Positions 1 through 11,639 of a DNA stretch of 64,000 bases are shown in pieces. Positions within the stretch are counted from its first letter, which is position 1; each line of letters begins with the position of its first letter. A program made the translations under genes and the position numbers. The notes under the pieces are model-generated. The model made no database searches. It saw only the letters and a list, made by a program, of their open reading frames with translations, and had not been told where the DNA came from. Origin of the DNA: Diphasiastrum complanatum (taxonomy: Eukaryota > Streptophyta > Lycopodiopsida > Lycopodiales > Lycopodiaceae); the NCBI GenBank assembly GCA_029204225.1, contig CM055092.1, positions 23,375,005-23,439,004 on the forward strand, read 5' to 3'.

Positions 1-557
1 AGATCTTGGATTCAAGTTAGGCAAGGAAAGAAACCCACTATGGATGTCTTGGAAATGGAATATCGGATTCCAACATATTTATTGTCTGTCAGATTCTGGC
101 ATCCTTAAAATTTTCCAGCAAAGTTTTTTTCTTTGTTAGAATCCGACGTATTATTATGTCGGATTCCGACAGATTATGAAATTATTTTAAATCCGTCAGA
201 GCCTTGTGTCAAGAGTCGCACATTTTGTTGTTGTGTGATTCTTTCAATGAAAACACAGAGAATTAATTCTTTATTACTGATTAGCAGATATAATAGATTG
301 ACAAACAAGTATTTTATCCAAGTACAATGTCCTCCTTCAGAAAGTGAATGCCACTTTTGAATTGTGAATGTTCTTCAGCTTCGGAATTATTCTCTACACT
401 TCAATTGATTAGAACTATCCCTGATTAGATGTTAACTTGTAGATCCAAGTATGAAACTAAAATTTTGTACAAAATAATGTGTTGTGCCACAAACGATCAG
501 TCATCAAGATTACTTATAGCGGTTTTTAGAGTGTGTTACATCAACGATAATATATAA
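1..557. other. Unassigned repeat-like sequence
   Basis: I see no convincing gene here. The first 190 bases contain repeated TCGGATTCC / GGAATCCGA-type motifs in both orientations (near 62, 140 and 160). The same motifs recur near 46390-46510, inside the sequence next to a CACTA-like terminus, so this may be subterminal debris of a related DNA transposon. A 75-codon frame at 133-360 has no recognisable domain and is not called. Confidence 0.3.
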
Positions 558-1415
558 TGTTGTAAAAAACAAAGAGAAGAGCGGTAGAAAAGGCTAGCAG
601 AATGCTTGTCTCTTCTTTATTGATGGTCAGTCATCTGCGTAAGTACACTGAGCCAGTGTTGCTCTCTCTCTATACAAAGTCACGCAAGAGGCAAATGCAC
701 TGCTTACAAACAGTCAAAAAGCAATTCGCTAAAAGCTACGAGTCATTTTGAAATGACACACATATTCTGTGAAGCGGCTCACGAACAAGTATTTACATCT
801 TCCTAGATCACTTTCTAGTAACTAGGTTTTTGTTCAGACTTCGGTCACTTCGGCCACTACAATCCACAATAAGATAGATACTTGCTTCCTCTCTCTCTCC
901 CTTTCTCTCTCACAAAAAGCATAAGAATATACAATCCAAATAACATTCACATCTAACAATTAGCAAATACAATAAAAGCATGAGAGAAGGAGAAAAAGAG
1001 ATAGAGAGCAAAGACATTCATAATTCATTTCATAAGAGACTCAACCGCTTGTGTTGAAATGAAGAGAGAACATGGTTTACAAACTCGAGTAGGCCCTCTT
1101 TATAGTGGAGAGGAGGGCCTAGGCCTCAAAATCCTATTGGCCCATTCAAATCTAAAAAGAGTGAGAAACTCTTGCATTAATTAGAGGACGCGATTTGAGT
1201 TTGAATTTTGGTGGGAACCCCTATTTTACTCACTAACTTGACATTTAGGCCTCGGACATTAAAAGTCCCACAAAAAGGCCTAAGGTCCTTTTATTGACTT
1301 TCTGATTATCAAATCTCTATGTGATCATTGGGTTGGGCTTACATGCACAGAGTGCCAAATCTCTCACTTATTAACTAGGGTTAGGGTTGCCTTGGGATCC
1401 ACAAACCCTCCAACA
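558..1415 (-). mobile_element. 3' LTR of family D retroelement, minus strand
   Basis: Read on the minus strand this begins TGTTGGAGGGTTTGTGG at 1415 and ends TACAACA at 558, so the ends form a TGTTG/CAACA inverted pair with canonical TG and CA. Immediately upstream on the minus strand is a G-rich polypurine tract (reverse complement of 1416-1432, GGTGGGGGAT). The LTR contains a CT-rich stretch near 888-912 and a CTTCGG-type motif near 838-857. A shortened copy lies at about 9300-9499. The 858-bp length is typical of plant LTRs. The left border rests on the terminal motif only. Confidence 0.7.
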
Positions 1416-2277
1416 ATATCCCCCACCAAAATCGGTGGTGGTCCCACAACACTTCATGAGATTTATTACTTTGGGATCTGATTAGCCTTGCGTCGTACCT
1501 TGATCAGATGGTACTACACCTTCTCCATGAACTCCAAGTGCATTGTATTAAAATCTTTTTTGTGCGGTAAGAAGCACGTATTTGTCTCGACAATCCATTT
1601 TGAAGTGGTCCATGCCCTAAATCTGGATTCCCACATTCCACCCATCATCGCAACATGGTAGTGTAATCTAGCAAGTGGCAATTGATCTTGAACATTTTCG
1701 GATGCCATTGGTTTATTAGGATCGAATGCCAATTGAGGTAAGCAATTATCCCACTGTGTTACTATAGATGTCAACATTGTCAAATCGTTCGCAAAAAGTG
1801 CAGATTGTTCAGGGTATGGATTGTGACTTGGTCCAATGGAATCTCCAAATCTTTCCATTTATTTCGTCTTGGCATCGACAAATAGTACGGATCTACCCGC
1901 AATTGGCGAGGACTGACAACATAGCTCCTAATAGAATCCGGAGTCTTCTCAAAAACTGTTGTTCTCCGTGGTGGTTGCTCTCCCAATGTTGGTAGCTTGT
2001 CCAATTCCTTGCCCTCCTCTATCTTAGAGGTCTTGAATTTTATTACTCATCTACCCCTCAAGGATTCGTGCAGATATTGTTGTAGAAACACTTGAATCTA
2101 GTCCTCGATGATGATCGGTTTCTGAAACAATGGCCTGGGCCTTCAAGTTGATGGACCTTCTTTTGTGGCCTGAACATCTGGTAACATGTCTTCATGAGTA
2201 CCGGCATCTCCCTCTTGGTCAATGTCTGTATCCAATCCTCCCTGATCTTGTTGCTTAGGCGAGATCTGTGGCATTTT
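1416..2277 (-). mobile_element. Internal 3' region of family D element with unrecognised ORF
   Basis: A minus-strand frame at 1514-1858 (114 aa from MERFGDSIG) lies directly upstream of the polypurine tract, where autonomous elements would have RNase H or integrase. Its C-terminal half (MASENVQDQLPLARLHYH onward) matches the ORF at 9587-9781. Farther upstream, past stops, is another shared piece with the motif EGPSTSRPRPLFQK (about 2110-2170, matching 10270-10330). I do not recognise the protein. It could be a gag-like or captured protein. The element is cut at about 2277, where sequence switches abruptly to the plus-strand family A fragment. Confidence 0.55.
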
Positions 2278-3993
2278 CCAAAGTTACCTTTTAGCATCAA
2301 TAAGATTGGTGGATCTTATGCAAAGTCTAACAAGCTTCCTTAGGCTAGATCTAGGTCAAGATCTATTATGCTTCTTGGAGATGTTCATCTTTGTGCTAAC
2401 TTGGCTAGTCTTGAGGATAATGATGGTGTTTCAATGGTTCTTCATGGCAAGTGCAAGTATGCAAAAGATAAGGAAAGAGCTAACTTCATCAATGGAGGTG
2501 AAGATTCTTCCTTGGAAAAGGTTGTTGTTAATGATTTCTTTGATCATATGGAAAAAGATGTTGCTAGGTGCATGCATCAAGGAGGTGGTTCTTCTACATT
2601 CTTTTGTGATGAGTCCAAGAAAGTCATTTTTGTAGCAAGTGGAGTCACATGTCTTCATAAAGAGAGTAGATCAAATGGTTCTATCAAGAGACTTGGTGAG
2701 GGAGATAGTCACAAGTCAAGAAGAAGAGAAGTATGTGAAGAGCTCAAAGTAGGATGTAATTTGAATGATGTCATTGTGAATGATAGTGAGGAAGAATCAT
2801 TATCATACGAGTCATTACCTAAATCATTGAGTATAAGTTCTTGTTTGAAAAAAGTAAGTACTTCAATCATCCTTATGTTGAAGGTATTGATCATTTTTTT
2901 CACGGTTTCTATTGTCTTTGAGGTTTCTACTTCTTATGATGCAATCATTAAGAGGGAGTCTTATGAAGGAAAGAGCAATGGAAGATTGGCTCTTGGGAAG
3001 ATCCAAGGGATGGATCTCACATCTCTTCATCAACTCAAAGGATTCTATGATTATGAATTGATAACTCATGATCGAGATGGCAAAATGTTGGTTGGAGAAG
3101 ACTACATGGAGCAAATCGAGAGGTAATTTCTTCAAGGCAAGGGAGATCTCATTGGTGAGCTTATTGAGGTTTGTTATGGACTCAAGAGGGCTGGATTTAT
3201 TAGGTTTGATACTCATCTTCACCTACTCTACTTCATGTTGGATGGAAAGTTTGGAATCTATGTTTTGATTTATGATGGTGCCACCAATGGCATTGTTTTC
3301 ACTAACTTTTGTGAAAATTTGAGATCAAGCATTGATGAGATCTTGTTGGATCTAGATCATATGTTTGAGAAAGAGTATTTCCAAAGGTTCAGGTCTAAAG
3401 ATATTCATATCTTTGATGATCAAGAGAAAGGTAAGCAAGTGGAAGCGACCCAGTTTGCTTTACTCACATGTTTTGGAGAATCTTCTTGTGTAGATGATGC
3501 TATGCAAGTGGATATTGATTCTCATAGTTCTCATGATGTAAAATCAAGTGATGGATCTGGAAAACAAATTTTGTTCAATGACTTTGATGGTCAAGAGAAA
3601 GATCAAGAGGTTGGTCTCAAAGGGCTTCAACAACACAAAAGGAAAGGTGGCAATTTGGAGCTAGTCAAGAGCATCAAAGGAAAGTTATTTGGCAAAGATG
3701 TTATGGATCTATTTTTGCAGGAGTCTTTAAACTCAAGTAAGGTCAAAGAAGTAGCAAGGAAGTGTTGTTCAACTTTACTTTACTTGTGCTATCTCATGTT
3801 TGATCTATTTCATGTGAATGTGTGCAAATTGTCAAGGTATGGACAAACTAGCTACATTGTCTTGCCATATCTTATTGTTGAAGTGTTGAGCTTTGGAGAT
3901 TGTCAATTTTTGGTGAATTTATGGTCATTTTCCTACATATATCAACATTGTAGAAGAACAATGACAAGTCATAGAGTCAATTGTACAAACTGA
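2278..3993 (+). mobile_element. Family A LTR element, internal fragment (post-protease to degenerate RT)
   Basis: Two plus-strand frames, 2368-3126 and 3235-3993 (252 aa each), correspond in order and sequence to 43.5-45.1 kb and in part to the minus copy at 48.9-49.7 kb. There is no gag or protease here. The middle resembles a badly eroded copia reverse transcriptase: GEDYMEQIER (cf. the usual IYMEQPEGF), CYGLKRAG (cf. LYGLKQAP), FDTHL, then IYVLIYDGA where YVDD would be expected. The catalytic aspartate pair is therefore absent. The rest (HKESRSNGS, SLKGLQQHKRKGG-like tracts) is unrecognised. The fragment starts at a junction with family D (about 2277) and stops where an inverted LTR begins. 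The RT reading is an inference. Confidence 0.6.
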
Positions 3994-3997
3994 TATT

Positions 3998-4588
3998 TGT
4001 GAAGGATTTCAGATCATTCAAGATCCAATCCATGTCCCTGATCTTTGGTTACAATCAGGAGCAAACCAACGGTCTTGCCAATGTAAAAAAATCAGCATCT
4101 ACATACAAAATAAGATGCAAACTCTAAGAGATAGTGATCAAACATGAACCGAAACATAAAATATAGTTGCTTCTTGTAGAATTATAGTACCCTAAAATAA
4201 CAATAAATGATCATTCTACACATAGAATTGCAAGATAACATCACGAGAGTGCACCAATGAGTAGTAGAACCCAAAGAGAACCATGTATAATGATGAAATG
4301 AGAGAGAGAAGAGAGAAGATGTGTCTGTCTACGAGTTACATCCTTTTATCCAAAATGTAAACCCTACTATTTTTGGGTCTAGATTCAATGTACCCAAAGT
4401 TCAAATTTGAATCTCTCTCAAACTCGACTACCAACTTTCCCATGCTATTAAAAAATATTTATTGAATGTATTTTTAACTAATATAACTTCAAAAAGTTTA
4501 TCTCTAAGTCTAAAATGAGTTTTGGCCTCATATTGACAATTTACCAAAATATGACTAAACTAGACTAAACTTGTTGAAATCTCTCACA
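3998..4588 (-). mobile_element. Family A 3' LTR, minus strand
   Basis: The reverse complement starts TGTGAGAGATTTCAAC and ends CCTTCACA, matching the 5' LTR at 41299-41925 over its length, including the AATTGTCAATAT block, CTTAGAGATAAACTTT, and the tail with GATCTGAAAT. Just beyond the start, at 4589-4600, the minus strand reads GAAGAGGGAGTG, a good polypurine tract, so this is a 3' LTR of an element extending to higher coordinates. It abuts the end of the plus-strand family A fragment, giving a head-to-head arrangement. No second LTR of this copy is visible. Confidence 0.75.
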
Positions 4589-5640
4589 CTCCCTCTTCAA
4601 CTAGTTTTGGCATAGTTTTAACCATACTACTTTGATCCAACTTTTGAATGATCTCCATCCTAAGTATAGATCTCCTTTCTAAGGTTCTAAAGTATCTTTC
4701 ATAATTGATATAGAGAATAGTGTCCAAATTGGATGCTTCACTATTTCTTACATCAATTTTACACATCAAGATATCACTAGAACAAGACGAACCAAATGGA
4801 ATGTGAATGAAATTATTCTTCCATGTTTCAAACTTTGAACTCTTTGGATCCTTGTAGAGTGTTTTGTTTTCGTGTCTTTTTCGTATATGCATGAAAGATA
4901 AGCAACTTGTTATTTTGGATATTCTTTGGATAGAGTTACATATATAATGATTGATTGATTTGCAAATCAGAATAAAATGTTACTAGCTTTCCATTGATAA
5001 TGAATCTGAAGTGTTCAGGTAGAATTTCATAGTGCATTAAGACCAACTCTTGTCTAATATAACTTAAGCTCCAATGATCCTTCACTTCAATTGTAGTTAG
5101 CATATCTTCATTCTTGAAAATGTGGACTTCATTTTGATTTATGTGACCATCCATTTGAAGACCTTGATCTAGTGACATCCAAGTCCCACTTATTCGTTTC
5201 CATCTCTGGTAATCGAATGTAAGACTAAGCATTTGTCTCGCAATACAATAAGAAAATATCATAGAAGATTTTTTAATTCTACATTCAATATCTCCAACTG
5301 CCTTGTATTCCCAACCCACATCCATCAGATCTGAAAGAGTATCATCTAGCACATCTTTACAAACAAATAATGTTGGTGTTCTATGAACATTTGCATTTGA
5401 AAAGAAATCAACAAATACATATACGGACAAAAACCAACTTAGTCTATTGACTTTTGATCAAGTGCTTGCTTTCATTGAGTTTTTCAAATCTAACAGTAAT
5501 TTGCATCTAAAAGATTCTAATACAATACTATCAGGTGCAAGCCATTCATCACTTCCAAAATCAAGGATCTTTGCTTTCCAATAAGATTTGAATGTCATCT
5601 TTGCCTTCTTCCTTGTTTGAAACATGCCTTTTGAGGACAA
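4589..5640 (-). pseudogene. Decayed non-pol ORF carried upstream of an LTR polypurine tract
   Basis: Reading the minus strand from 5640 gives a nearly continuous protein of about 340 residues broken by stops near 5457 and 4935. Visible stretches include FGSDEWLAPDSIVLESFRCK, FVCKDVLDDTLSDLMDVGWE, KDHWSLSYIRQEL and ILPEHFRFIINGKLV. None matches gag, protease, integrase, RT or RNase H, although the reading ends at the polypurine tract of the adjoining 3' LTR. I do not recognise the family. The ILPEHFRFIINGKLV stretch loosely resembles the end of a ubiquitin-like fold. Best guess is a host gene fragment captured by an LTR element, or an unusual extra ORF. Confidence 0.45.
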
Positions 5641-7560
5641 ATGTAGTAGAACCCATGAGTTTTTTTATGTATCTTGTTGGTTTCCAAATTCTAGCTTCAT
5701 TCTTCTCATTGTGAAAAAAATCACTGATTCAATTTTGGATCTTGGTCTCTTGGCCATAGTGATTGTTGCCAAAGTTCAGCGCCAAATTCTAAAATCTATG
5801 ACATACCAGATGGATTTAAAGTTATATCAGACTTATTATATGTGAACGGGGAATTGGACCATAGTAACTACATGTGGTAACTACGCTTACTATCGAACTG
5901 TTACATGTACCTATGTAGTTTGAAATTTACCAACATATTAACCAATGTGGTTAAATATTTTAACTAAAGACAATGTCGTCAAGCAGATTCACATGTTCGG
6001 GGCATACATTGTCTACCAATAGCATTCTCCTATCCTACTCAGCGACAATCTTAAAATTTTTAAAACTTTTCTTCTATAACTTTTTTATTTTCATCTATGT
6101 TACGTAGATTTCAAATATATGCATTTTGATCGGGCCACATGGCGGACGAAATTAAGAAAAAAAATAAAAAACATCTTTACAAAGGGTCAGTTTAGATTTG
6201 AGAACTCCTCTAATGAGTGTACCACCCACAACTGAATGAATCATTTTGATGGGGTGACTGCAAAAAGTTTAGCACACAAGACATCAATGAAGGGAATCCA
6301 AACAATGAACAAAATACATTAAAATGTTGATTTAAATTGCTAATGAAATGGATAGGATTTACCTCCAGAGTGGAGATCTCCCATTCAGCTTTCTGGTTTG
6401 GAATGTATTTACATATAATCGGCAGGATCGAGTCAACATCCCTATGCGTATTCCTAGCCGAATACATCTTTACACAACTTTTTTTGATATTATTATCTAC
6501 ATATTTCTTGACAGAGATTGGGTTTAAGCTCTAGTGCTCACTGCAAAATAAATAGAGAGTCCATTAGCTGCAATTATGAGGAATATTTCCAATGATAACG
6601 CTATTAACAACAAAAAGCATATGAATTGTCTCACTTGTTATAATATGGTACAAGCAGTTATTTGGTTAGTAGCGTGCATCCACTAAATAGACACACTGCC
6701 AAGGTGTTGTTATGCTCCTTAAGAGCTTGCAACTGAGAACCAAAACTTCTCGGTAAGAATTCCTTGCAATGTCAAATTTCAAGAGTTGGACCCTAGACTC
6801 TATCACAGGATCACTAATAGAAGCCCATCTATTTTTCATATCCAAACAATTAACAACCCTATAATTTATACTAAAATCTTCTAATCTAAAACAAAATGGA
6901 ATTCCAATTCTACCTACAACATGAGATATGTCACTCTCAAATTTTAGATATTCATCCAAATCTATATATGTATAAAAGGAGGAGGCGGTGGAAATGAAGT
7001 ATCTACAAGATTAACTGGATTTTTCAAAATCATTCTAGTTGTATTTACAAGCAAATCCAATGTCGTGGTATCTATATTTTCAGAAGAAGGGGTCACTGGA
7101 ATATCTGTCCTCCTGACTTTCTTGGGGGATCTCTAGGGGGCTGGCTACATCCCAGGCCTCTTGGTCGAGAGGTCTATCCTATCGAAGGAATCGGGTCTAG
7201 GAAGAGATGGCTCACCCAGATGTAATTTGGAGTTATTATTCCACATCATATATAATAATTCAAAATCTTTTGGCATTATTGTAACTCGCTTGGCACGTAT
7301 GGTGAGCAAAAAGGAGTCTTCGAAAAAAAGGCTCGGATAATCCTCAGCAACCTCTTGAACGCACTGAAGTGCCCCGGGTGCGAATCTAACTAAACTGCCA
7401 AAATCAACCCTAGTGATCTAGCGAACACTATGGTAAAATGGAGCTCTTGAATAGAAAGCTTGGTTGACCTCTAATATTTTTGAATATCAGATAGCCACCG
7501 GCTGCGTTTCACCTTCACGTTCGCCTTGGAGGATTCAAGGCAACAGAAGGCCCAAAGGAA
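5641..7560. other. No supported gene; dispersed repeat traces
   Basis: Mostly AT-rich sequence. About 6095-6211 resembles the right part of the MITE-like element at 13609-13986 (TTACGTAGATTTCAAAT and a terminal AACTCCTCTAATG). A minus-strand frame at 6666-6959 (97 aa, from MDEYLKFESDIS) has no recognised motif. The 7090-7560 stretch is GC-richer and may be old coding sequence on the minus strand, but it is broken by stops and I could not identify it. Confidence 0.3.
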
Positions 7561-7630
7561 GGTCTTGCATTGAAAAGATCTCAAGCAATCTACTTTCTCC
7601 TATCCATACGAAGATATTGGGATGTCAAAT

Positions 7631-8270
7631 TTGTGCGCAATGAGAAAGGGATGATTGAAATTGGTGTAACATTGATCGCACAAGAGCGATATGTATGGAG
7701 GGGATGGGATAATGCTCTTGTGCACAGATAATGTAGTACGTAGCAAAGGAGATACTTGAGGGTCATACAAGAGCGATATGCGAAAAGGTAGAGAAAAAAA
7801 AACAGTGAAGAAAAATGCCTTGGGGGCGACTTCTTTTTATTCCAGCGCTCGCACGTGCAAACAGACATCCTGTCGCACATGTGAAGTGGCAGCCAATCAA
7901 TTTTTCCATGTGTCAACCTTTCACGCAATGATCTTGTGACATGTGTCACTTTGTCAGTGCACATGTGTGCGATAGTACAGACGAATAGTGAGCCGACACG
8001 TGTTGGGTTGACATTTGACTCACACGTGTGGACAATTTTATATAAAAGGCACGGAACTTGATTTTTTTTTAAATTTTTTCTTCTCGATTTTTGTGGTATA
8101 TCTCTCTTGTGCTCGCTATTCGTATAATCTCTTGGAGCTACTCTTCCACTTGCGCACAATAGCGATATCCCAACCTCATTTTTTGTACATATCGCTCTTG
8201 TGCACGTTCTTCACAATGATTTTTTTCCTGTTTGCTTACCTCGCACACATAAGCGATAATTGCATATGGC
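7631..8270. repeat. Clustered inverted/direct copies of a CACAAGAGCGATAT motif
   Basis: Variants of (G)CACAAGAGCGATAT occur near 7678-7693, 7765-7780 and 8152-8168 in one orientation. They occur near 8105-8120 and 8190-8206 in the other, with weaker versions near 7712 and 8242. Such clusters are typical of transposase-binding subterminal repeats of CACTA-like elements (established for that superfamily). Between the clusters, 7850-8045 holds several G-box-like CACGTG/ACACGTGT sites and a TATA-like TTTATATAAAAGGC at about 8038-8051, so promoter activity is conceivable. No credible downstream gene is seen. Confidence 0.4.
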
Positions 8271-9049
8271 CTTGGGCATGGTCTTTCGGATCTGGCTGTG
8301 GGAGCATCCTCAGTGCATTTGTGACTGAGCTTCGAATTTTTGAGAACAATAGTCATTCCCTATTTTGCCCATTTCCTCATGTTCTCCATAGGTCCTTTCT
8401 CCTTCATGTTATCTCCTTCATGTATTTTACTAAGCTTATCCATTTGTTTTCTCAGTTCAAGCAATGACTGGATAGGATATATACTAAAGTGTTTGAACAA
8501 TTTAGAAGCACTACTATGTGTGCTGTCTATAAGAGAAAATGTCATTTTGTTGAATACAAGACTGGTTTCATATTTTTCCTTTTAGTTCAGATCCCAAATG
8601 ATGAGAAAGTTGTAGATTCGGATCCTCGGATCGTCTCATCCTCAGTTCCATCATCCTTGAAGGATATTAGTCACTTTCTTATCGACACCCCTGATAAGGA
8701 TAGTGATTCGGGATTCCTTCATTGGCTCAAACATTACTACTGATGAATCAATGTCTGACGTTGAATCGAAATGTTTTTTCAATTTTCCTGTGTATTACGT
8801 AAATGAAGATGTATATATTACTACTGCGGATTTGTGTAAGTTGTTTGACTATCCGATGTATGATCTGAGGCCCTCTGGCGAATTTATAACCCTCTCTATA
8901 TCCCTCTCTATAAATGTTTCAAAACCAAGTTCAAATTTGGTAGGCTTATTCCGAGGCCAAATATCGGACCCGAGGCTCGAGCATTCCAGTCCCCACGCGA
9001 CTCATTTTAAAAACTATCTTTCAAAGAAACACTGAAAAAAAGCCTTGGA

Positions 9050-9071
9050 AATCGCCCGTCCTCTTGTAGTG
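9050..9071 (-). mobile_element. Candidate CACTA-type terminus
   Basis: The sequence ends CCTCTTGTAGTG at 9071. Its reverse complement, CACTACAAGAGG, fits the plant CACTA consensus start CACTACAAGAAA. It lies downstream of the subterminal-like motif cluster at 7.6-8.3 kb, consistent with one decayed non-autonomous element. I did not find the partner end. Two short frames at 8489-8743 and 8703-9035 show no known domain. Confidence 0.4.
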
Positions 9072-9299
9072 ACGATAGGCTCATCATTACTATGGATGCC
9101 TATATTGGGTTTATTTCCTAGCCTATCCTCGACCCAATATCCAAGCACTCAAGCATCAAGGAGATGAAGTTAGTTGTCATGCGTAGGTTCGATCCCATGA
9201 GAGCGATAGCATATCTCAGAATTTAGCATGTATGGAAGATCCACATCTAACTCTAACATCCATTAACACTACACATTTAACATTACATCCATTAACCCT

Positions 9300-9499
9300 A
9301 TGATCCACAAAGAGATAAATACTTGCTACTCTCTCTCTCCCTTTCTCTCTCACAAAGGGCATAAGAACATATAGTTCCAATAATATTCAGATCTGACAGC
9401 TAGCAAAGACAACAAAAGCATTACACACGCAAGGTGCCAAACCCCTCTCACTTATTAGCTACGGTTAGGGCTGTCTCGATATCCGCAAACCCTCCAACA
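9300..9499 (-). mobile_element. Truncated 3' LTR of a second family D copy
   Basis: The minus strand begins TGTTGGAGGGTTTGCGG at 9499 and matches the LTR at 558-1415 at both its start and its CT-rich middle (CTCTCTCTCCCTTTCTCTCTC near 9331). It lacks roughly 480 bases of the LTR interior that the first copy has between the AACAAAAGCAT and CAAGGTGCCAAA equivalents. The polypurine tract next to it is eroded. Confidence 0.6.
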
Positions 9500-10452
9500 A
9501 TATCTCCAACCAAAACTGGTGGCGGTCTCGCAACATCTCATGAGAGTTATTCACTTGGCCTCTCGTCGTACTTTGATAAGATGATACTACACCTTTTCCA
9601 TGAATTTGAGGGGCACTGTATTGAAGCCTTTCTTGTGCGGTAGGAAGCACTTATTCGCCCCGACAATCCATTTCAACATGGTCCATGCCATAAATCTTAA
9701 ATCCCATTGTCTGCCCAGCATCGCAGCATGATAGTATAATCTGGCAAGTGGCAATTGATCTTGAACATTGGCAGACGCCATTGGTTTATTTGGATCGAAA
9801 GCGAATTGGGGAAGGCAATCATCTTACCTTGTTGCTATGGACGCCAAAATTCTCAAATCCTTCACAAAATGCGTAGATTGCCTAATGGTGGGATTTGGCG
9901 AATGTCTATACTCGGCCACATAAAATTGTAAGGCCCTGTTGAGATCAACAGATATCTACCAATTTTAAATCTGATGAATTATGGCCCAATTTGGGGTATG
10001 GATACTGATTTGATCCAAAGAATCCCCAAATCTTTCCATTTATTGCGTCTTGGCATTGGTAAATAATAAGGATCTACCCGCAATTGTCAAGGGCTAGCAA
10101 CGTAACTCCTAATAGAATCTAAAGTCCTTTCAAATACGGTTGCTCTCCCAATGTTGGCCAACTTTTTGCCCTCCTCTATCTCAGAGGTCTTGAATTTGAT
10201 CACCCATCCACCCCTTGAGGACATATGAGGATGTTGTTGTAGAAATGTTCGGATCTGGTCCTAGATGGTGATTAGTTTCTGAAACAATGGCCTAGGCCTT
10301 GACGTTGATGGACCTTCTTCTGTGGCCTGGATGTCTGGTGTATCTTGGATTTTTGGCCCATCCAAACATGTATTCATGCCTCTATGACCTTGGTGTTGAG
10401 GTGAGATCTGCGGCATCATATGAACTAGAATTTGAGGGCTGGCTTCCAACAC
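9500..10452 (-). mobile_element. Internal region of second family D copy
   Basis: Minus-strand frames at 9587-9781 (MASANVQDQLPLARLYYHAA...) and 10261-10452 (ending EGPSTSRPRPLFQKLITI) match the family D copy at 1.5-2.3 kb and extend it further upstream. Many stops and frameshifts separate the pieces. The protein is unrecognised. Because both copies keep the same peptide blocks in the same order and position relative to the LTR, the family once carried this ORF as its own. Nothing identifiable as gag zinc knuckle, protease or pol is seen. Confidence 0.5.
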
Positions 10453-11435
10453 TTGAGTGGCTGCGTTCTTAAAAATCTAAATGAAATCATCAAAGATATA
10501 GGAAGACTCAAGAACTGAGTATGATTGAAAAAGTTGTTCTAGAGCTCTAAAAGGTAACAACATACTTAAAAATTATAGTGGGGTAGTGGTGTCACATGGA
10601 TATTTGCATAAGGGAATAGTTTCTTACGGGCTATATCTCTAGAGGCACAGAAACCCTCTATTAGTCATAAGAGAACTATTTGATTCAACACACATTTGAG
10701 GGAAATTTTGAGGTTATGTTGGAAAGAGATGATAATGCAATGACGACAAGTCGAAGGCAGTAAACGACTTATTGGATGCATCAGAATGAAACTCGCTTTT
10801 CTAATGCATGACTATGCCTGTCAATTTTGAGCAAAACGAAATGACAAAACGTCACATTCAATCTTTTAATAACTAGCTTTGAAATTGTCAGTACTATAGT
10901 GATTATATAGCCAAACAAAGTATTGAATTTTCAAACAAAAGCAATATGAGATTATCAGCTACATACATTCAGGCATAATACTAAACGCAATAAAGGATTG
11001 CTTGATTCAACATGAAACTGATGATGCTGAGAACAAGACAATTGCAGATAGAAACTGTATACTCAAAGCTATCTCTAAGTAACTAATATTTCTGTCTGAA
11101 TTATGCTAATAGCAAAGCTCTAAATGAACTCTAAAGAACTGAGCTAGAATGCTTGAGTGTTCAAGCTTGAAAGCTTGAGAGAGCTAACTTCAATGCTTGC
11201 TTCAATTGAAATTAAACTAATATACGTATGAATAGCTATTTATACTAAGCAAATGCGGCGAGGTCTAGTAGTAGGACAACTAACTAGGTCGTAGATCATA
11301 ATGGCCAATGGGCTATAGTGAGCTGGCATCCATCCAGTTACTACTTCTTGGAAATTTACTTGTTGTAGGGTTAGGACAAGAATTTAGCCTCAAAACGAGT
11401 GGAACAATTAACTGTCATTCATCGACATGACCAAA
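10453..11435. other. No gene seen
   Basis: AT-rich sequence without a supported frame. A short near-palindrome, TCAAGCTTGAAAGCTTGA, lies near 11161-11178. The stretch 11130-11640 could be the LTR of the minus-strand copia fragment that follows, but I could not define its ends. Confidence 0.3.
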
Positions 11436-11530
11436 GTGCCCGAAGTTTCTGAAGTGGCCGAAGTGGCCGAAGTTTGTCGAAGTCTTCGAAGTGACCGAAG
11501 TTCGTCAGTCTTTGAAGTTTGTCGATGATG
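11436..11530. repeat. Short minisatellite, GAAGTGGCC-type units
   Basis: About nine imperfect 8-10 base units of the form (TGGCC)GAAG / (TTTGTC)GAAG lie in a row. On the minus strand they read as repeated CTTCGGCCA. A related CTTCGGTCACTTCGGCCAC occurs in the family D LTR near 839-857, so this may be LTR-derived. Confidence 0.55.
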
Positions 11531-11639
11531 TTCGATATGTTGGATCCATCTGTGACAGATGTCTCGTGTACTTTGCAGACTGTGTAAAAACATGCATAAA
11601 ACTTCAGAGCTGGATAATAAGTGGATGAGCATTAAAAAT

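Noticed and set aside
1376-1392. Telomere-like GGGTTAGGGTT (and CCCTAAACCCTAAA at 32452)
   Set aside because: Only about two units each, within LTR or filler sequence; too short to be interstitial telomere tracts.
2306-2635. 109-aa frame MVDLMQSLTSFLRLDLG..., with relatives at 43482-43697 and 49449-49664
   Set aside because: Shadow frame of the family A internal ORF; its conservation follows from DNA similarity between copies.
8015-8467. 150-aa hydrophobic frame downstream of the G-box/TATA-like segment
   Set aside because: Composition is driven by T-rich DNA, there is no homology or conserved motif, and it overlaps the inverted subterminal-type motifs.
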